A stretch of 64,000 nucleotides of DNA from UBA7430 sp002478765 (GTDB lineage: Bacteria; Bacteroidota; Bacteroidia; Flavobacteriales; UBA7430), in contig CALSTU010000004.1 of the NCBI GenBank assembly GCA_943789355.1, positions 124,001-188,000 of the forward strand. Reading direction: 5' to 3'. Each line of letters opens with the position of its first letter. Positions within the stretch are counted from its first letter, which is position 1. The notes beneath the pieces are model-generated. The model was not told where the DNA came from and searched no databases. It worked only from the letters and a program-made list of their open reading frames with translations. Position numbers and translations under genes: made by a program. Positions 55,333-64,000 of the stretch are shown one piece after another.

Positions 55333-56223
55333 ATGCCCAAACACACAGAGTTTAAGGTTGGCGGCGTTCCGGAACACTTTAACCTCCCCTGGAAAAAAGC
55401 CATCGAAAAAAATCGTTTTGCAACGCATGCTATCGATGTAACCTGGAAAGATTATGGAGGAGGTACTGGAGCTATGACCAAAGCATTACGCGAAGGATCG
55501 CTTGACATTGCCATCTTGCTGACTGAAGGAATCATTGCCGACATTCACCACGGAAATCAGAGTAAAATCGTACAGTTTTATGTCAAATCACCTCTTCGTT
55601 GGGGCGTTCATGTTACTGCTGATTCAGCATTCAAAAGCATCAATGATCTTAAAGATAGCCGAGCAGCGATCTCTAGGTACGGCTCTGGGTCTCATCTGAT
55701 GGCCTATGTAAATGCGGATAACCACGATTGGGATTTGACCCAACAAAAATTTGAAGTTGTAAAAAACCTTCATGGGGGTCGGAAATTTTTAGCTGATGAG
55801 AAAGCAGACTATTTTCTGTGGGAAAAGTTTACCACCAAACCGTTTGTTGACAACGGTGAATTCCGAATCATAGGTGAGTGCCCAACTCCATGGCCTAGCT
55901 TTGTCGTCGCTGTACGTGAGGATTTATTACGCACTCACTCCATCGAAGTTGAACAGATCCTAAACACCGTTAACGAGGCTTGCACAGAGGTTAAAGCAAA
56001 CCAAGAATCCATTGATGAAATTGCAAACCGTTACGAATTGAAAAAAGAAGATGTAGCCATTTGGTTTCAAGAAACGCAATGGGCATATGATGGAATCATT
56101 GAGCCTGAAATCATCGATCTTGTTCAAGATCGCCTGTTAAGCCTGGGTATTATTGAAGAAAAAATGAATTTTGATGCTTTATGTAGCCCCTTCGATAGCG
56201 AAGTGAAAATTACAATGACTTGA
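55333..56223 (+). CDS. cytosolic periplasmic-binding-protein-like protein (Ca3427-like)
   Basis: A 296-residue protein with the type 2 binding-protein fold seen in SsuA/THI5-like proteins: VGGVPEHFNLPWKKAIE, WKDYGGGTGAMTKALREG, LDIAILLTEGIIADI and SRYGSGSHLMAYV. It starts directly with the domain and has no signal peptide, so it is cytoplasmic, and no ABC permease or ATPase gene is near. I recall a related family with fungal members named after Candida Ca3427. The ligand is unknown; a metabolic sensor or pyrimidine/thiamine-related enzyme are both possible. Its 3' end overlaps recJ by 14 bases. Confidence 0.75.
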   Translation: MPKHTEFKVGGVPEHFNLPWKKAIEKNRFATHAIDVTWKDYGGGTGAMTKALREGSLDIAILLTEGIIADIHHGNQSKIVQFYVKSPLRWGVHVTADSAFKSINDLKDSRAAISRYGSGSHLMAYVNADNHDWDLTQQKFEVVKNLHGGRKFLADEKADYFLWEKFTTKPFVDNGEFRIIGECPTPWPSFVVAVREDLLRTHSIEVEQILNTVNEACTEVKANQESIDEIANRYELKKEDVAIWFQETQWAYDGIIEPEIIDLVQDRLLSLGIIEEKMNFDALCSPFDSEVKITMT

Positions 56224-57925
56224 TATCTTTTACACTCAACTGAATACTCACGTTTCCTTTCCATTCATTTTCTGTAAGGGCGTAACAGATATCAAAAGAA
56301 AGTCCTTTGCTTACATACGAGGCAAAAGCTCCCATATTAAAAGCAATCCCATTCATTTCTGAACGGCTTTCTTTTTCACTACACAGATGCAGTTTGAGGT
56401 GTTGGAAGTCTACGCCTACAGACTTTGAATTCCCTCGATCCGTGACTCTTTTTGTGACAAATAAAGGCGCCATATTTCCTGGACCAAAAGGCTCAAATTG
56501 TTTCAATATATTGAAAAACCCCATCGTGATGTCCGAAAATTGAAGCTCGTCATCTACGTCTAAAACTTCTACCTTGTCTTCCTCAGACATGGTTTCCGAG
56601 ACAACTTTTTCAAATGCATTTTTAAAGTCTGTATAACGATCTTCCTTGATCGTCAATCCTGCTGCATATTTGTGCCCTCCAAACTGTTCGATATACACTT
56701 CGCAAGCCTCCAAAGCTCTGTAAACATCAAAGCCCTTTACCGATCGAACCGAGGCAGTCAGTGAACCATTGCTTTTCGTAAAAACTACGGTGGGACGGTA
56801 GTAAGTCTCTATCAATCTTGAAGCGACAATCCCAATCACGCCCTTGTGCCATTCCGGGTGATAGACAACGGTGGCAGCTCTATCCTGCTCCTCGTTTGTT
56901 TGTATTTGTAAAAGTGCTTCAGCGGCAATTCTTTGATCATGAGCTCTTCTGTCGGTATTGAATAACTCAATTTCATTTGCCACCTTTAAGGCTAGAGCTT
57001 CGTCTTCCTCAATCAACAAGCGCACGGCATTATGGGCATGTTTCATTCTACCAGCAGCATTAATACGAGGGGCGATAGTAAAAACTACATCCGTAATCGT
57101 CATGGCTCCGAATCGTTTGTGCTCCCTCATCAAGGCCTTCATTCCTGTACGGGGTTTTTCATTTAAAAGTTTCAATCCATAGAACGCTAAAACTCTATTT
57201 TCTCCGACAATCGGCACAATATCTGCACCAATGGCAACGGACACTAAATCTAAATATTCGAAGGCAATCGAATCATCCATAGCTTTGCATTTCAAGTATG
57301 CTTGTAACAACTTAAAACCTACTCCACAGCCACATAATTCCTTAAACGGATAATCACAATCGTTTCTTTTAGGGTCCAAAACTGCATAAGCTGGAGGTAA
57401 AACTTCACCCGGACGGTGATGATCGCATACAATTACATCGATTCCCTTTGACTGGGCATAAGCAATTTTTTCTACTGCTTTAATACCGCAATCGAGAGTA
57501 ATCATTAAAGTAGCTCCTTTATCAAAAGCCGATTCAATTCCTTTGAAGGAGAGCCCATAACCCTCCCCATCTCTATCGGGAATGTAGTAATCACATACTG
57601 CAGACTGACTCTTAAGGAAGCGATACATCATACTCACCGATGTTGTACCATCAACATCATAATCACCATAAACACAGATACGTTCATTACCAGAAATAGC
57701 GGACACAAGACGCGCTACTGCTTTATCCATATCCCTCATTAAGAAGGGATCATGTAACATCGATAATTGAGGTCGAAAAAATGTTTTTGCTTGGTCAAAA
57801 GTATCAATACCCCTACGAACCAAGAGCGCGCATATTGATTTCGAAACACCCAAAGTTTTGCTAAGGTGAAACACCTTTTGAGTGTTTGCCTTTTCCTTAA
57901 GATTCCATGTTTTAGATGACTTCAT
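56210..57925 (-). CDS. recJ: single-stranded-DNA-specific exonuclease RecJ
   Basis: A 5'-3' exonuclease of DNA repair and recombination. The 571-residue DHH-family protein has the metal-binding CVYGDYDVDGTTS, ITLDCGIKA, VCDHHRPGE (the DHH motif), and the DHHA1 region FGGHKYAAGLTIKE. It is 28 bases downstream of rsmI on the same strand and likely shares its transcript. Confidence 0.95.
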   Translation of the reverse strand: MKSSKTWNLKEKANTQKVFHLSKTLGVSKSICALLVRRGIDTFDQAKTFFRPQLSMLHDPFLMRDMDKAVARLVSAISGNERICVYGDYDVDGTTSVSMMYRFLKSQSAVCDYYIPDRDGEGYGLSFKGIESAFDKGATLMITLDCGIKAVEKIAYAQSKGIDVIVCDHHRPGEVLPPAYAVLDPKRNDCDYPFKELCGCGVGFKLLQAYLKCKAMDDSIAFEYLDLVSVAIGADIVPIVGENRVLAFYGLKLLNEKPRTGMKALMREHKRFGAMTITDVVFTIAPRINAAGRMKHAHNAVRLLIEEDEALALKVANEIELFNTDRRAHDQRIAAEALLQIQTNEEQDRAATVVYHPEWHKGVIGIVASRLIETYYRPTVVFTKSNGSLTASVRSVKGFDVYRALEACEVYIEQFGGHKYAAGLTIKEDRYTDFKNAFEKVVSETMSEEDKVEVLDVDDELQFSDITMGFFNILKQFEPFGPGNMAPLFVTKRVTDRGNSKSVGVDFQHLKLHLCSEKESRSEMNGIAFNMGAFASYVSKGLSFDICYALTENEWKGNVSIQLSVKDIKSL

Positions 57926-57953
57926 GATAAACTAAATACGCAGTATTAAACCG

Positions 57954-58625
57954 TTAACTCTTGCCCTCTAAAACAACCACAAACTCCCCTTTGGGAGGTT
58001 TTTCACTAAAATGAACAATCAATTCATTGACCGTGCCTCTCACCGTTTCTTCAAATTTCTTAGAAAGCTCACGACTTACAGATATTCTTCTATCTCCTCC
58101 AACAAACTCTTGAAGTTGAAGTAAGGTCTTTGCAATTTTATGAGGGGATTCGTAGAAGACGATGGTTTTAGATTCTTCTGCCCACTGTTTCAATCGGGTC
58201 TGCCTTCCCTTTTTAGGAGGTAAAAAGCCTTCAAAAATAAATCGATCCGATGGAAATCCAGATTGAACCAATGCAGGGATTAATGCAGTAGCTCCAGGCA
58301 GACACTCCGTGCCAATACCCTCTTCAACGCAAGCTCTGACCAATAAAAACCCAGGGTCGGATATTCCTGGGGTACCAGCATCCGAAATAAGGGCAATTTG
58401 ACTGCCCATTTTGAGCTTTTCAAGGATCTTCTTGAGAACTTTATGCTCATTGTGCATATGAAAAGACTGCATGTTGGTGCTGACGTTAAGATGCTTCAAA
58501 AGTTTTCCGGAAGTTCGTGTGTCTTCAGCCAAAATTAAATCAGACTCCTCAAGAATTCGAATCGCACGCAGGGTAATATCTTCTAGGTTACCAATGGGTG
58601 TGGGGACCAAAAATAGTTTTGACAT
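57954..58625 (-). CDS. rsmI: 16S rRNA 2'-O-methyltransferase RsmI
   Basis: It methylates the ribose of C1402 in 16S rRNA. From ATG 58625 the protein is 223 residues, beginning MSKLFLVPTPIGNLEDITLR. It shows AEDTRTSGKLLKHL, LISDAGTPGISDPG and FYESPHKIAKTL, all signatures of this family. A longer TTG start at 58643 is rejected because the family start is the ATG. Bases before it are shared with the divergent tdk promoter. Confidence 0.95.
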   Translation of the reverse strand: MSKLFLVPTPIGNLEDITLRAIRILEESDLILAEDTRTSGKLLKHLNVSTNMQSFHMHNEHKVLKKILEKLKMGSQIALISDAGTPGISDPGFLLVRACVEEGIGTECLPGATALIPALVQSGFPSDRFIFEGFLPPKKGRQTRLKQWAEESKTIVFYESPHKIAKTLLQLQEFVGGDRRISVSRELSKKFEETVRGTVNELIVHFSEKPPKGEFVVVLEGKS

Positions 58626-58683
58626 AGTCTTTACTTTACACAAACAAATTAAGTAAAAATAGCATGGAACACACTGATTTTAT

Positions 58684-58691
58684 TAGATTTG
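58684..58691 (+). promoter_or_regulatory. -7 element before tdk
   Basis: TAGATTTG fully matches TAnnTTTG, 20 bases before the tdk ATG. The expected -33 region is not TTTG. It would drive tdk and murF-alr, which are three bases apart. Confidence 0.45.
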
Positions 58692-58711
58692 TTTAAACAA
58701 AAACAAACCAA

Positions 58712-59287
58712 ATGTTTCTGGAAACACCCGATAGTAACAAACAAAGCAAAGGCTGGGTTGAAGTCATTTGCGGATCTATGTTTTCGGGGAAAACTGAAGA
58801 ATTAATTCGTCGATTAAGAAGAGCTCAATTCGCCAAACAAAAGGTTGAAATATTCAAACCAGCCATCGACACCCGATATGATGAAGAAAAAGTCATCTCT
58901 CACGATTCCAACGAAGTCAATTCTACGCCCATTCCCTCATCCGCAAACATTCTGCTGTTGGCTAATGACGTAGATGTTATAGGCATAGATGAAGCGCAAT
59001 TTTTTGACGATGAACTTCCTGCAGTTTGTTCTGCACTTGCAAACAGGGGAATACGAGTTATCGTTGCAGGCCTTGACATGGACTACCTTGGCAAACCTTT
59101 TGGTCCGATACCTCATTTAATGGCTACTGCTGAATATGTGTCTAAAATTCATGCTATTTGTATAGATTGTGGTGACCTAGCCATTCATTCAAATCGAATT
59201 ACAGCTTCAAAAAATTTAGTACATTTAGGAGAGCAAGAAGAATACGAGGCACTATGTCGTTCTTGCTTTTTAAAAAAGAATTCATAG
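58712..59287 (+). CDS. tdk: thymidine kinase
   Basis: It phosphorylates thymidine for salvage. The 191-residue type II kinase has the P-loop GSMFSGKTEE (residues 21-30), the lid DSNEV region, GIDEAQFFDDE with the catalytic Glu, and a zinc ribbon made by CIDCGD and CRSC. It is the first gene of a pair with murF-alr. Confidence 0.95.
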   Translation: MFLETPDSNKQSKGWVEVICGSMFSGKTEELIRRLRRAQFAKQKVEIFKPAIDTRYDEEKVISHDSNEVNSTPIPSSANILLLANDVDVIGIDEAQFFDDELPAVCSALANRGIRVIVAGLDMDYLGKPFGPIPHLMATAEYVSKIHAICIDCGDLAIHSNRITASKNLVHLGEQEEYEALCRSCFLKKNS

Positions 59288-59290
59288 TTG

Positions 59291-61747
59291 ATGACCGGCT
59301 TTTCCTATACGATAAAACAATTAGCTCTTTTTTGCAAAGCGCAATTTAAGGGTGATTCTCAAGACGAAATTATTCGAGAAGTCGTTCTTGACAGTCGTAA
59401 AGCCAAACACTTTCATCATCACCTTTATATAGCCCTTCATGGCCCTCATCACGATGGGCACGAATTTATCAGTGATCTGTATCAAAGAGGTGCTCGAAAC
59501 TTCTTAATAAGTAGCAATACCCTCAATACTTCAGGTTTTCCAAATGCAAATTTCTTAATGGTCAATGATACGCTGCAAGCTTTTCAAAGTATTGCGAAAA
59601 ATCATCGATTGAAGTCTGACATTCCTACCATAGGAATTACGGGAAGTAATGGGAAAACGATACTTAAAGAATGGTTAAACACTTGTCTGCAACAACGGTT
59701 TAAAATTTGTAAAAATCCGAAGAGTTACAATTCACAAGTTGGAGTGTGTTTATCCGTTTTAGGACTTCAAAAGGGAGATGACATCGGACTTTTTGAAGCA
59801 GGTATTTCTCAGAAAGGAGAAATGGAAAAACTTCAGAAAATCATTCAACCAACAATAGGGATTTTCACTAATATTGGACAGGCGCATTCAGAAAACTTTA
59901 ACTCTTTAGAGGAAAAAGTCAAAGAAAAAATGAAGCTTTTTTCTGAAACCGAAAAGCTTATTTATTGCAAAGATCATCCGACAATACACGAGGTCGTTTC
60001 GTCAGGAAACATTCCCATTCTAATTACTTGGTCAAGAAAAGATCCTGCAGCTTTCCTTTTCGTCAAAAATATCAAGCAAACTGCTGAACAATCCATTATC
60101 AAAACCACTCATGAGAATACTGAAAAAGTATTTTCCATCCCATTTCGTGATGAAGCTTCCATTGAAAACTGCTTGCACCTTATATGCACCCTACTCTTAT
60201 TGAATCTGGATGATTTGGAAATTCAATCCAGGCTAAATCTATTGCAACCCCTCGCTATGCGACTAGAACTTAAAGAGGCAAAAGGCAACAGCTTACTGAT
60301 TAATGACGCGTATAGCTCAGACCTAGATTCGTTAGTCATTGCACTTGATTTTTTACAGCAACAAAGTGGAATTGCGAAAAAAATTGCCATCCTTTCAGAT
60401 CTAGACGAAACTGGCATCCCTAAAAATAAATTATTTCCGAAATTATCAAAGCTACTGATCAGTTATGGAATTGAGCAAGTCATCGGAATAGGAGTCTATT
60501 TTAAAGAGTATTCAAATTTATTCTCTAACTCCTACTGCTACAATGATGCAGAGGAATTCATCGCGAATATTCCAACTTTAAATCTCGAAAAATCGGCTAT
60601 CTTACTCAAAGGAGCTCGAAGGTTTCAATTTGAAAAGATTGCAAAAGTTTTAGAACATAAAAACCACGAAACAGTTTTAGAGGTTAACCTAAACGCGCTT
60701 TCCGAAAACTATCATCATTTCAAGGGTTTGCTTAAAAAAGAAACCAAGGTCATGGTTATGGTGAAAGCCTTTTCCTATGGAAACGGAACCTATGAAATCG
60801 CACATCACTTGGAATACCACAATGCCGATTACTTGGCAGTTGCCTATGTAGATGAAGGTATTGCTCTGAGAAAAAAAGGGATTAGAACCCGAATTATGGT
60901 CCTCAATCCAGACAGGTCTCAGTTTACACAACTCATTGACCATTGTCTAGAGCCTGAAATATACAGCTTCAAACAACTGAACTTATTGCAATCCGAATTG
61001 AAAAAAAGGAACCTAGCAAATTACCCCATTCACCTCAAATTAGATACAGGGATGTGGAGGTTAGGGATTGAGAAATCAGAAATTCAAGATGTATGCACCT
61101 GGTTACATAACCAAAATGAGCTCTCACTCGCATCTGTTTTCAGTCATCTTTCAAGCAGCGAAAACCCCGAAGATATGAGCTTTACAAAAACTCAGATTCG
61201 TGAGTTTTCATTGATGTGCGAAGAAATTGCATTGCACATAAAAACACCATTCCTAAAACACATTTTAAATTCTTCAGGGATTCGCAATTATCCAGAGGCT
61301 CAATTCGACATGGTGCGCTTGGGAATTGGATTGTATGGAATTGGAAGTGAAAAACTTCAAAACTGCAGTTCCCTAAAATCTTTGATTTCACAAATTAAGC
61401 ATGTACCAGAAGGTGAAAGTATTGGATACAATCGAGCTTATTATGCCAATAAAAGTATTCGCATTGGAATCATTCCAATCGGTTATGCCGATGGCTTAAG
61501 CAGAGGTTTGAGTAATGGGAAAGGCCAAGTTCTGATAAAGAACAAAAAGGTAGCTATTATTGGAAATGTCTGCATGGACATGTGTATGGTTGATCTGACC
61601 AATGTGGAAGCTAAAGAAGGAGATGAAGTCATCATCTGGAATTCGCAAAATCATATTCTTGAAATGGCAAATACGCTAAACACCATTCCCTACGAGATAC
61701 TCACAAATGTCTCGCAGAGAGTCAAACGGGTGTTTCTAAAGGAATAA
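59291..61747 (+). CDS. bifunctional MurF ligase / alanine racemase
   Basis: A fusion of two cell-wall enzymes in 818 residues. The N-terminal MurF part (about 1-455) has the ATP loop ITGSNGKTILKEW and would add D-Ala-D-Ala to the UDP-muramyl tripeptide. The C-terminal alanine racemase part (about 460-818) has the PLP lysine Lys492 in VMVKAFSYGNGT, the opposing Tyr713 in IGYNRAYY, and IPIGYADGLSRGL. The fusion couples supply of D-alanine to its use and is common in Bacteroidota. ATG 59291 is preferred over TTG 59288. Confidence 0.94.
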   Translation: MTGFSYTIKQLALFCKAQFKGDSQDEIIREVVLDSRKAKHFHHHLYIALHGPHHDGHEFISDLYQRGARNFLISSNTLNTSGFPNANFLMVNDTLQAFQSIAKNHRLKSDIPTIGITGSNGKTILKEWLNTCLQQRFKICKNPKSYNSQVGVCLSVLGLQKGDDIGLFEAGISQKGEMEKLQKIIQPTIGIFTNIGQAHSENFNSLEEKVKEKMKLFSETEKLIYCKDHPTIHEVVSSGNIPILITWSRKDPAAFLFVKNIKQTAEQSIIKTTHENTEKVFSIPFRDEASIENCLHLICTLLLLNLDDLEIQSRLNLLQPLAMRLELKEAKGNSLLINDAYSSDLDSLVIALDFLQQQSGIAKKIAILSDLDETGIPKNKLFPKLSKLLISYGIEQVIGIGVYFKEYSNLFSNSYCYNDAEEFIANIPTLNLEKSAILLKGARRFQFEKIAKVLEHKNHETVLEVNLNALSENYHHFKGLLKKETKVMVMVKAFSYGNGTYEIAHHLEYHNADYLAVAYVDEGIALRKKGIRTRIMVLNPDRSQFTQLIDHCLEPEIYSFKQLNLLQSELKKRNLANYPIHLKLDTGMWRLGIEKSEIQDVCTWLHNQNELSLASVFSHLSSSENPEDMSFTKTQIREFSLMCEEIALHIKTPFLKHILNSSGIRNYPEAQFDMVRLGIGLYGIGSEKLQNCSSLKSLISQIKHVPEGESIGYNRAYYANKSIRIGIIPIGYADGLSRGLSNGKGQVLIKNKKVAIIGNVCMDMCMVDLTNVEAKEGDEVIIWNSQNHILEMANTLNTIPYEILTNVSQRVKRVFLKE

Positions 61748-61773
61748 GGGGGTTACTACCAGACCAAAAATAG

Positions 61774-63012
61774 TTATTTCAAATCTTCAGATTTAAAACC
61801 AGAAAGTAAGGGGTACATGAATGCAAAAAATATTACCCCTGCTTGTCTTTCAAGCATACTCTCCGTTAGGAATCCAATGAGGGTGAGCCCCAAAAAAATC
61901 AAAAACAAAGGATGTTGATTTTTTTGGAGAAAGGGCATCATCATCAAAACAATCAAAAACAAAACTCCTAGGATTCCCACTTCAGCCCATGATTGTAAGT
62001 ATTGGTTATGGAAATTATGATTGTTTTTGAAAAAATCGCTTTTATTCCCTTCAAAAGATTTTGTTAATAATCCTCGTGCATCACCTACACCATAACCCAA
62101 AATTGGCTTCTTAAGAATCAGTTGAATGCCGTGATTCCACAAATGAGCTCTTGGGTTGGTGTGTTTAGATGAGACCCCCACAAAGCTTTCAAATTCATTT
62201 TTGGCATCAATGATTCGCGAACTCGTATTGGGGATCATCAAGATGCAGAGTAAAAAAAAACTCGTCCCCAGAATCAATAATCGCAAACGAGATTTTGAGA
62301 GCAGGTTTGCGTTAAATAGTTTGAACGTACTTACAGTGAAAACCAATACAAAAGCAATATAAAAAATGCGGCTCGATAAAAGTACCAGAGAAATAAGTAG
62401 AAGAACCATGCCAGCCAGCCACCAAAACTTCTTTCCTTGATTTGTTAAAACCTGGTGTGCTGCGATGAACACCGCAAAGGAATAATACCAAGAAACATAA
62501 TGCGGTTGTCGAGGTAAAAAATGTGTCAATTCCACATAGAAAAAAACCTCTGAACGACTGGTTTCTATGTATCTAATCGATGAAAGGATAATGTCCGAGG
62601 CTGCCATAAACATCATCAACAATGCAAAGACTTTCAAAACTTGAAATCGTTTATGATTGGATATAAAAAAAGTGCTCGTGATGAAAAGAGGCAGTAAAAA
62701 AAGCGATGTCTTCAAAAGCAGATCATTCCAACCTACTGAAGTATTCTCCGTGTATGCCATACTGATTAAATGAAGCAGGTAAAATAGCATCATGACAATA
62801 GCCAAAGGTTGGCTAAACAAAGCCTGAAACTTCTCTTTGAACGAGAAACTAAAAATCCAGGTTAAACCTATGGCTATCAATCCTAATGTGGAGGGAATCT
62901 TGAAAAAGTCTTGCGTAAGTATTCCAACAACGATACTTAAACACGCATAAAAATAATACCTTGAGTGGAGGTTCTGATTATTCACTTCCGGAGCCCGATA
63001 AAATACCTTCAT
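61774..63012 (-). CDS. O-antigen ligase/polymerase family membrane protein
   Basis: A 412-residue protein with about 10-12 membrane segments and a large loop near residues 270-340. The loop contains RAHLWNHGIQLILKKPILGYG and HNFHNQYLQSWAEVG, the Wzy_C pattern of O-antigen ligases and polymerases. It probably works on surface polysaccharide, but WaaL-type and Wzy-type roles cannot be separated by sequence. The ATG start overlaps the end of the S41 protease gene by 35 bases; a GTG at 62985 would reduce this to 8 bases. Confidence 0.82.
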   Translation of the reverse strand: MKVFYRAPEVNNQNLHSRYYFYACLSIVVGILTQDFFKIPSTLGLIAIGLTWIFSFSFKEKFQALFSQPLAIVMMLFYLLHLISMAYTENTSVGWNDLLLKTSLFLLPLFITSTFFISNHKRFQVLKVFALLMMFMAASDIILSSIRYIETSRSEVFFYVELTHFLPRQPHYVSWYYSFAVFIAAHQVLTNQGKKFWWLAGMVLLLISLVLLSSRIFYIAFVLVFTVSTFKLFNANLLSKSRLRLLILGTSFFLLCILMIPNTSSRIIDAKNEFESFVGVSSKHTNPRAHLWNHGIQLILKKPILGYGVGDARGLLTKSFEGNKSDFFKNNHNFHNQYLQSWAEVGILGVLFLIVLMMMPFLQKNQHPLFLIFLGLTLIGFLTESMLERQAGVIFFAFMYPLLSGFKSEDLK

Positions 63013-64000
63013 AACGTTCCAGGTCGTTTAAGACCGATATTGCCTCATTCAACACAGGGTCGTTTGCTAAAGAAGCTACTACGCTTCCTTCTTGGTAATG
63101 ATATCGAGTCATTAGTTCACTCAAAATCAACTCTGAAATCTGTGATTGATATTTATGGATGTCATCTTCCTTGTAACTCAATAATTTTTTCTGCAATACC
63201 TCTAAATCATCTTTAAACTCAGCGTACTCATCTTCAGCGTGATTTATCAAATCAGCCAATTCCTTTTCTGTACTCGTTTCATACTCGTAGTCTTTGTCGG
63301 ATAAAAATGAAACAAAATCTTCATACAAGGCGTCATCAATTTGATATATTCCCGGAGCGCCTATTGTGTCGTTTTCAAGAACAAATTGTGTCGCGTAATC
63401 AAAGATCAATTGTTTTGAAACCAAGCTTCCCAATATTTCTGCATAGCCTTCTTTATCAATGACAATATCGGGGTCTACACCACCACCATCATATACGGGC
63501 CTTCCGTTTTTGGTTTCAAATGCTGTCTTAAGAGAGTCGGGTACTTTTCCTACACTACCGTCCTCATTTCTGTGTGCATAATCCAAGGCTTGTATACATC
63601 GTCCACTTGGAGTGTAGTATTTAGCCACCGTTACCTTTAGTTGTGAATTATAACTTAACTTCCTAGTCTGTTGGACCAAACCTTTACCGAAACTTTTTTT
63701 ACCAATAATCACACCGCGATCTAAATCTTGCATTGTACCCGAAACAATTTCTGAGGCCGATGCGGAACTCTGATTGATAAGGACGACCAAAGGCATCTCT
63801 TTATCTAAGGGTTCTTTTTTCGTCTTGTATGACTTCTCCCAATCTTTAATTTTTCCTTTTGTAGAAACTACCTCCAAGCCTTTATCAATAAAAAGGTTGC
63901 AGAGATTGACAGACTCATTCAACAAGCCTCCTGGGTTGCTTCTGAGGTCAAGAACCAATCCCTTTACGTCATTTTCTTCTTTCAGCTCTATGATTGCATC
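62978..64000 (-). CDS. S41 family C-terminal processing peptidase (5' end outside window)
   Basis: The frame stays open to the window edge, so only the C-terminal 340 residues are present. It shows the S41 core GLVLDLRSNPGGLLNE, the catalytic Ser in NQSSASASEIVSGTMQD, and the Lys in KKSFGKGLVQQ, followed by TPSGRCIQ. The N-terminal signal and PDZ domain must lie beyond 64000. A C-terminal extension of about 180 residues, rich in acidic and coiled-coil sequence (about 62978-63520), follows the protease domain, as in many Bacteroidota Ctp proteins. The exported role is inferred. Confidence 0.9.
   Translation of the reverse strand, partial: DAIIELKEENDVKGLVLDLRSNPGGLLNESVNLCNLFIDKGLEVVSTKGKIKDWEKSYKTKKEPLDKEMPLVVLINQSSASASEIVSGTMQDLDRGVIIGKKSFGKGLVQQTRKLSYNSQLKVTVAKYYTPSGRCIQALDYAHRNEDGSVGKVPDSLKTAFETKNGRPVYDGGGVDPDIVIDKEGYAEILGSLVSKQLIFDYATQFVLENDTIGAPGIYQIDDALYEDFVSFLSDKDYEYETSTEKELADLINHAEDEYAEFKDDLEVLQKKLLSYKEDDIHKYQSQISELILSELMTRYHYQEGSVVASLANDPVLNEAISVLNDLERYEGILSGSGSE

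Noticed and set aside
1..64000. Searched for CRISPR repeats, transposases, phage genes, toxin-antitoxin pairs, rRNA and tRNA genes.
   Set aside because: None could be supported; almost all sequence is accounted for by core genes and the gaps are short.

Overview
The window comes from a low-GC member of the Bacteroidota, most likely a marine-type flavobacterium (order Flavobacteriales, near the Cryomorphaceae or Crocinitomicaceae). The grounds are a protein with a type IX secretion sorting domain and GC(T/L)D..ACN(Y/F) repeats, a MurF-alanine racemase fusion, a DUF2480 gene in the SUF operon, a one-subunit cytochrome b succinate dehydrogenase, and repeated TAnnTTTG -7 promoter elements of the Bacteroidota sigma factor. 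Almost all of it is densely packed core-genome housekeeping. I see no insertion sequence, prophage, CRISPR array, rRNA or tRNA gene.

Layout. 1-5121 (+): envelope cluster of a DUF6089 protein, uppS, bamA and two OmpH/Skp chaperones, closed by a strong terminator that abuts murI. 5970-12179 (-): OmpA-like lipoprotein, exonuclease III, then ileS-dksA-like-lspA. 12345-13295 (-): a secreted T9SS substrate. 13362-19942 (-): a complete trpEGDCFBA operon with tightly overlapping genes and a readable attenuator (trpL peptide with tandem Trp codons plus terminator). 20103-24524 (+): a long PurF-like amidotransferase, gpsA and an orphan NAD-binding reductase. 24545-31078 (-): SUF iron-sulfur operon (sufA-B-C-D-S-E, MIP18-family protein, DUF2480). 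31206-34387: thiL, an alpha/beta hydrolase and aminopeptidase P. 34567-37946 (+): sdhCAB. 38013-45243: TerB-DnaJ protein, DUF1853 protein, NhaA, an ALDH7-type dehydrogenase, then dxr-rseP. 45442-50196 (+): haem operon hemACDEF. 50293-64000: leuS, dnaG, a cytosolic binding-protein-like gene, rsmI-recJ, tdk and murF-alr, a Wzy-type ligase, and an S41 protease cut by the window edge.

How the parts fit together. Much of the window serves the cell envelope: UppS and Dxr supply the isoprenoid carrier, MurI and MurF-Alr supply D-amino acids and the peptidoglycan precursor, and BamA, OmpH, LspA, RseP and the OmpA-like protein build and maintain the outer membrane. SUF supplies clusters for SdhB, and the haem operon supplies haem for respiration. 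Tryptophan synthesis appears to be controlled by ribosome-mediated attenuation.

The observations I consider most worth following are: (1) the trp attenuator with a 15-residue leader peptide; (2) an isoleucyl-tRNA synthetase whose HxGH signature is swapped to G-I-H-H, a pattern linked to strong mupirocin resistance; (3) a short upstream ORF rich in branched-chain codons that overlaps the ileS start; (4) a DksA-like protein that has lost three of four zinc cysteines; (5) a terminator ending two bases before murI; and (6) conserved genes of unknown function (DUF1853, DUF2480, a signal-less binding protein). No wholly new multi-gene system was evident.
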